Translations under genes and position numbers: made by a program
DNA from: an uncultured Oscillospiraceae bacterium
GTDB taxonomy: Bacteria > Bacillota_A > Clostridia > Oscillospirales > Oscillospiraceae
Direction of reading: 5' to 3'
Length of the DNA stretch: 6,102 nt
Assembly (NCBI GenBank): GCA_934667865.1
Contig: CAKUMR010000073.1
Location: forward strand, 1-6,102
Shown: positions 5,008-6,102 of the stretch, piece after piece
Position numbering within the stretch: position 1 is the first letter of the stretch
Layout: each line of letters begins with the position of its first letter
The notes under the pieces: generated by a model
The model's input: the letters and a program-made list of their open reading frames with translations, nothing else
Told to the model about the DNA's origin: nothing
Databases searched by the model: none

Positions 5008-5984
5008 AAAATCCGGAGCTGCGACGGGCGCTTCTTCTGTGCGTGCCGCTGGGCGCGGCGGGGACGGCGGCGGCGTTTCTCTTCAACCGGCGTGCGGGCA
5101 TCGTCACAGGTGCGCTGTGTCTTGTGTTTCTGCTGATTTTTCTTCTGGATGCGCACCGCCGCTACCGCGGCATGGCGCGCCTGACGGACGATCTGGATGC
5201 CGTCCTGCACGGCAGGCCGGGCGTGACCTTCGCGCAGTACACCGAGGGCGAAGTGAGCCTGCTGCGCAGCCAGCTTCAGAAGCTGATCGTCCGCCTGAAC
5301 GAGCAGGCCGCCCAGCTCCAGCAGGAAAAAACGCAGCTGGCCGAGGCCATGACGGACATCTCCCACCAGATCCGCACGCCGCTGACGGCGGTCAATCTGC
5401 TGCTGGCCGAGCTTTCCTCGGCCGGACCGGGGGCGCGGGAGGCCGCCGTGTTCGCCCTGCGGCAGCAGATGGGACGCATCGACTGGCTGGTCAATTCCCT
5501 TCTGAAGCTGGCAAAGCTGGACGCGGGGACGGTACGGCTCCAGACGGAGCCCGTCGCACTGGAGGCGCTGATCCGCCGGGCGGCGGAGCCGCTTGCCATC
5601 CTGATGGACGTCAAGGGGCAGACCTTGGAGCTCCACGCCTCCGGCAGCGTGGTCTGCGACCCGCAGTGGACGGCGGAAGCGCTGGGCAACATCCTGAAAA
5701 ACTGCACGGAGCATATGGAAAACGGCCGCATCACCGTCACAGCGGAGGAAAACGCCGTGTGCGCCTGCATCCGCATCCGCGACGAGGGCGGCGGGATAGA
5801 CCCGGAGGATCTGCCGCATCTGTTCGAGCGCTATTACAAGGGAAAGAACGCCTCGGCGCAGAGCGTGGGCGTGGGACTGGCGCTGTCGCGCTCCATCATC
5901 GCGGCGCAGAACGGCACCGTCAGCGCCGCGAACCGCCCGGACGGCGCGGAATTTACCGTCAAATTTTACAGGGCAATCGTATAA
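5001..5984 (+). CDS. Sensor histidine kinase, short-loop two-helix type
   Basis: 327 residues. Two membrane helices (~9-28 and ~32-49) are joined by only a few residues (NRRAG), so there is no extracellular sensor domain; this is the layout of intramembrane-sensing kinases such as BceS-type. A cytoplasmic linker follows with a likely coiled coil (~84-118) and no obvious HAMP domain. The H-box DISHQIRTPL has phosphoacceptor His122. The ATPase domain shows an N-box with Asn230 and Asn234, a G1 box DEGGG (261-265), an F-box LFERYY (274-279) and a G2 box GVGLALS (290-296). All are intact, so it should be active. GGAGGAG (4989-4995), inside the end of the regulator gene, serves as ribosome binding site. 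Kinases of this kind usually take their signal from a partner membrane protein, often an ABC transporter; none is encoded beside it here, but the divergent operon encodes two membrane proteins. Confidence 0.92.
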   Translation: MLKNPELRRALLLCVPLGAAGTAAAFLFNRRAGIVTGALCLVFLLIFLLDAHRRYRGMARLTDDLDAVLHGRPGVTFAQYTEGEVSLLRSQLQKLIVRLNEQAAQLQQEKTQLAEAMTDISHQIRTPLTAVNLLLAELSSAGPGAREAAVFALRQQMGRIDWLVNSLLKLAKLDAGTVRLQTEPVALEALIRRAAEPLAILMDVKGQTLELHASGSVVCDPQWTAEALGNILKNCTEHMENGRITVTAEENAVCACIRIRDEGGGIDPEDLPHLFERYYKGKNASAQSVGVGLALSRSIIAAQNGTVSAANRPDGAEFTVKFYRAIV

Positions 5985-5989
5985 AAAAG

Positions 5990-6013
5990 CGCCGGAACGG
6001 TTTCGTTCCGGCG
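5990..6013. terminator. Bidirectional terminator between convergent genes
   Basis: A perfect 10-bp stem (5990-5999 with 6004-6013) has a GTTT loop. On the minus strand it is followed by CTTTTTTA, a good U-tract, so it is strongest for the gene entering from the right edge. On the plus strand the tail is the weaker TGATATTT, acting 5 bases after the kinase stop codon (the stop TAA at 5982-5984 overlaps the A-run). Confidence 0.85.
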
Positions 6014-6030
6014 TGATATTTACCATATTA

Positions 6031-6102
6031 TCATTCGGGGAAGTGCTTCTTCAGCGCCGACTCCGTCTTGGCGATGCACACAAAGATCGGGATGACATCG
6101 GC
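6031..6102 (-). CDS. C-terminal end of an unidentified convergent gene (partial)
   Basis: The minus strand is open from the window edge to a TGA at 6031-6033, giving 23 residues ending KTESALKKHFPE. Codons are GC-rich at third positions like the other genes, and a well-formed terminator with a T-run follows 17 bases later on the same strand. Both support a real gene 3' end. The fragment is too short to assign a family. Confidence 0.7.
   Translation of the reverse strand, partial: ADVIPIFVCIAKTESALKKHFPE

Noticed and set aside
4980..6026. 348-codon minus-strand open frame antisense to the histidine kinase, longer than the kinase itself
   Set aside because: The plus strand holds all kinase motifs in order. 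The antisense frame runs through the terminator stem and has no recognisable domain, so its length reflects GC-rich codon structure.

Overview
The window is GC-rich with strongly GC-biased third codon positions. Its intergenic DNA is crowded with short palindromic repeats whose patterns I recall from gut Clostridia (Oscillospiraceae-type Firmicutes). Consensus Shine-Dalgarno sites (AAAGGAGGTG, AAAGGAG) and sigma-A-like promoters fit this. The taxonomic call is inference from style and protein families, not from a marker gene.

Layout. Positions 1-747 hold no convincing complete gene. At most there is the last 23 codons of an upstream reading frame (stop at 70-72). The rest is a mosaic of hairpins and diverged direct and inverted repeats, including an imperfect pair of ~56-bp inverted arms at 210-265 and 633-688. 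A strong terminator (748-784) closes a leftward three-gene operon that starts at 4171. In transcription order it encodes an SPFH/band-7 protein with four C-terminal zinc ribbons (4171-2774), a protein with two zinc ribbons and a C-terminal membrane anchor (2706-1621), and a secreted or membrane-anchored TPM-domain protein (1607-807). These three families match YdjI, YdjG and YdjH of Bacillus subtilis, which are encoded with PspA and form a membrane-stress module. Here the order is I-G-H and no pspA is present in the window.

A 155-bp divergent intergenic region (4172-4326) carries two back-to-back promoters whose -35 boxes are only 14 bp apart. Rightward lies a two-component system: an OmpR-family response regulator (4327-5007) and, overlapping it by 7 bp, a sensor kinase (5001-5984). 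The kinase has two membrane helices and almost no extracellular loop. A 10-bp stem terminator (5990-6013) separates it from the tail of a convergent gene entering from the right edge (6102-6031).

Working model (inference): the SPFH protein scaffolds a membrane assembly with the zinc-ribbon and TPM proteins. The divergent two-component system, which lacks a sensor domain of its own, may sense envelope state through or alongside that assembly and regulate the shared promoter region. The gene arrangement supports this; nothing in the sequence proves it.
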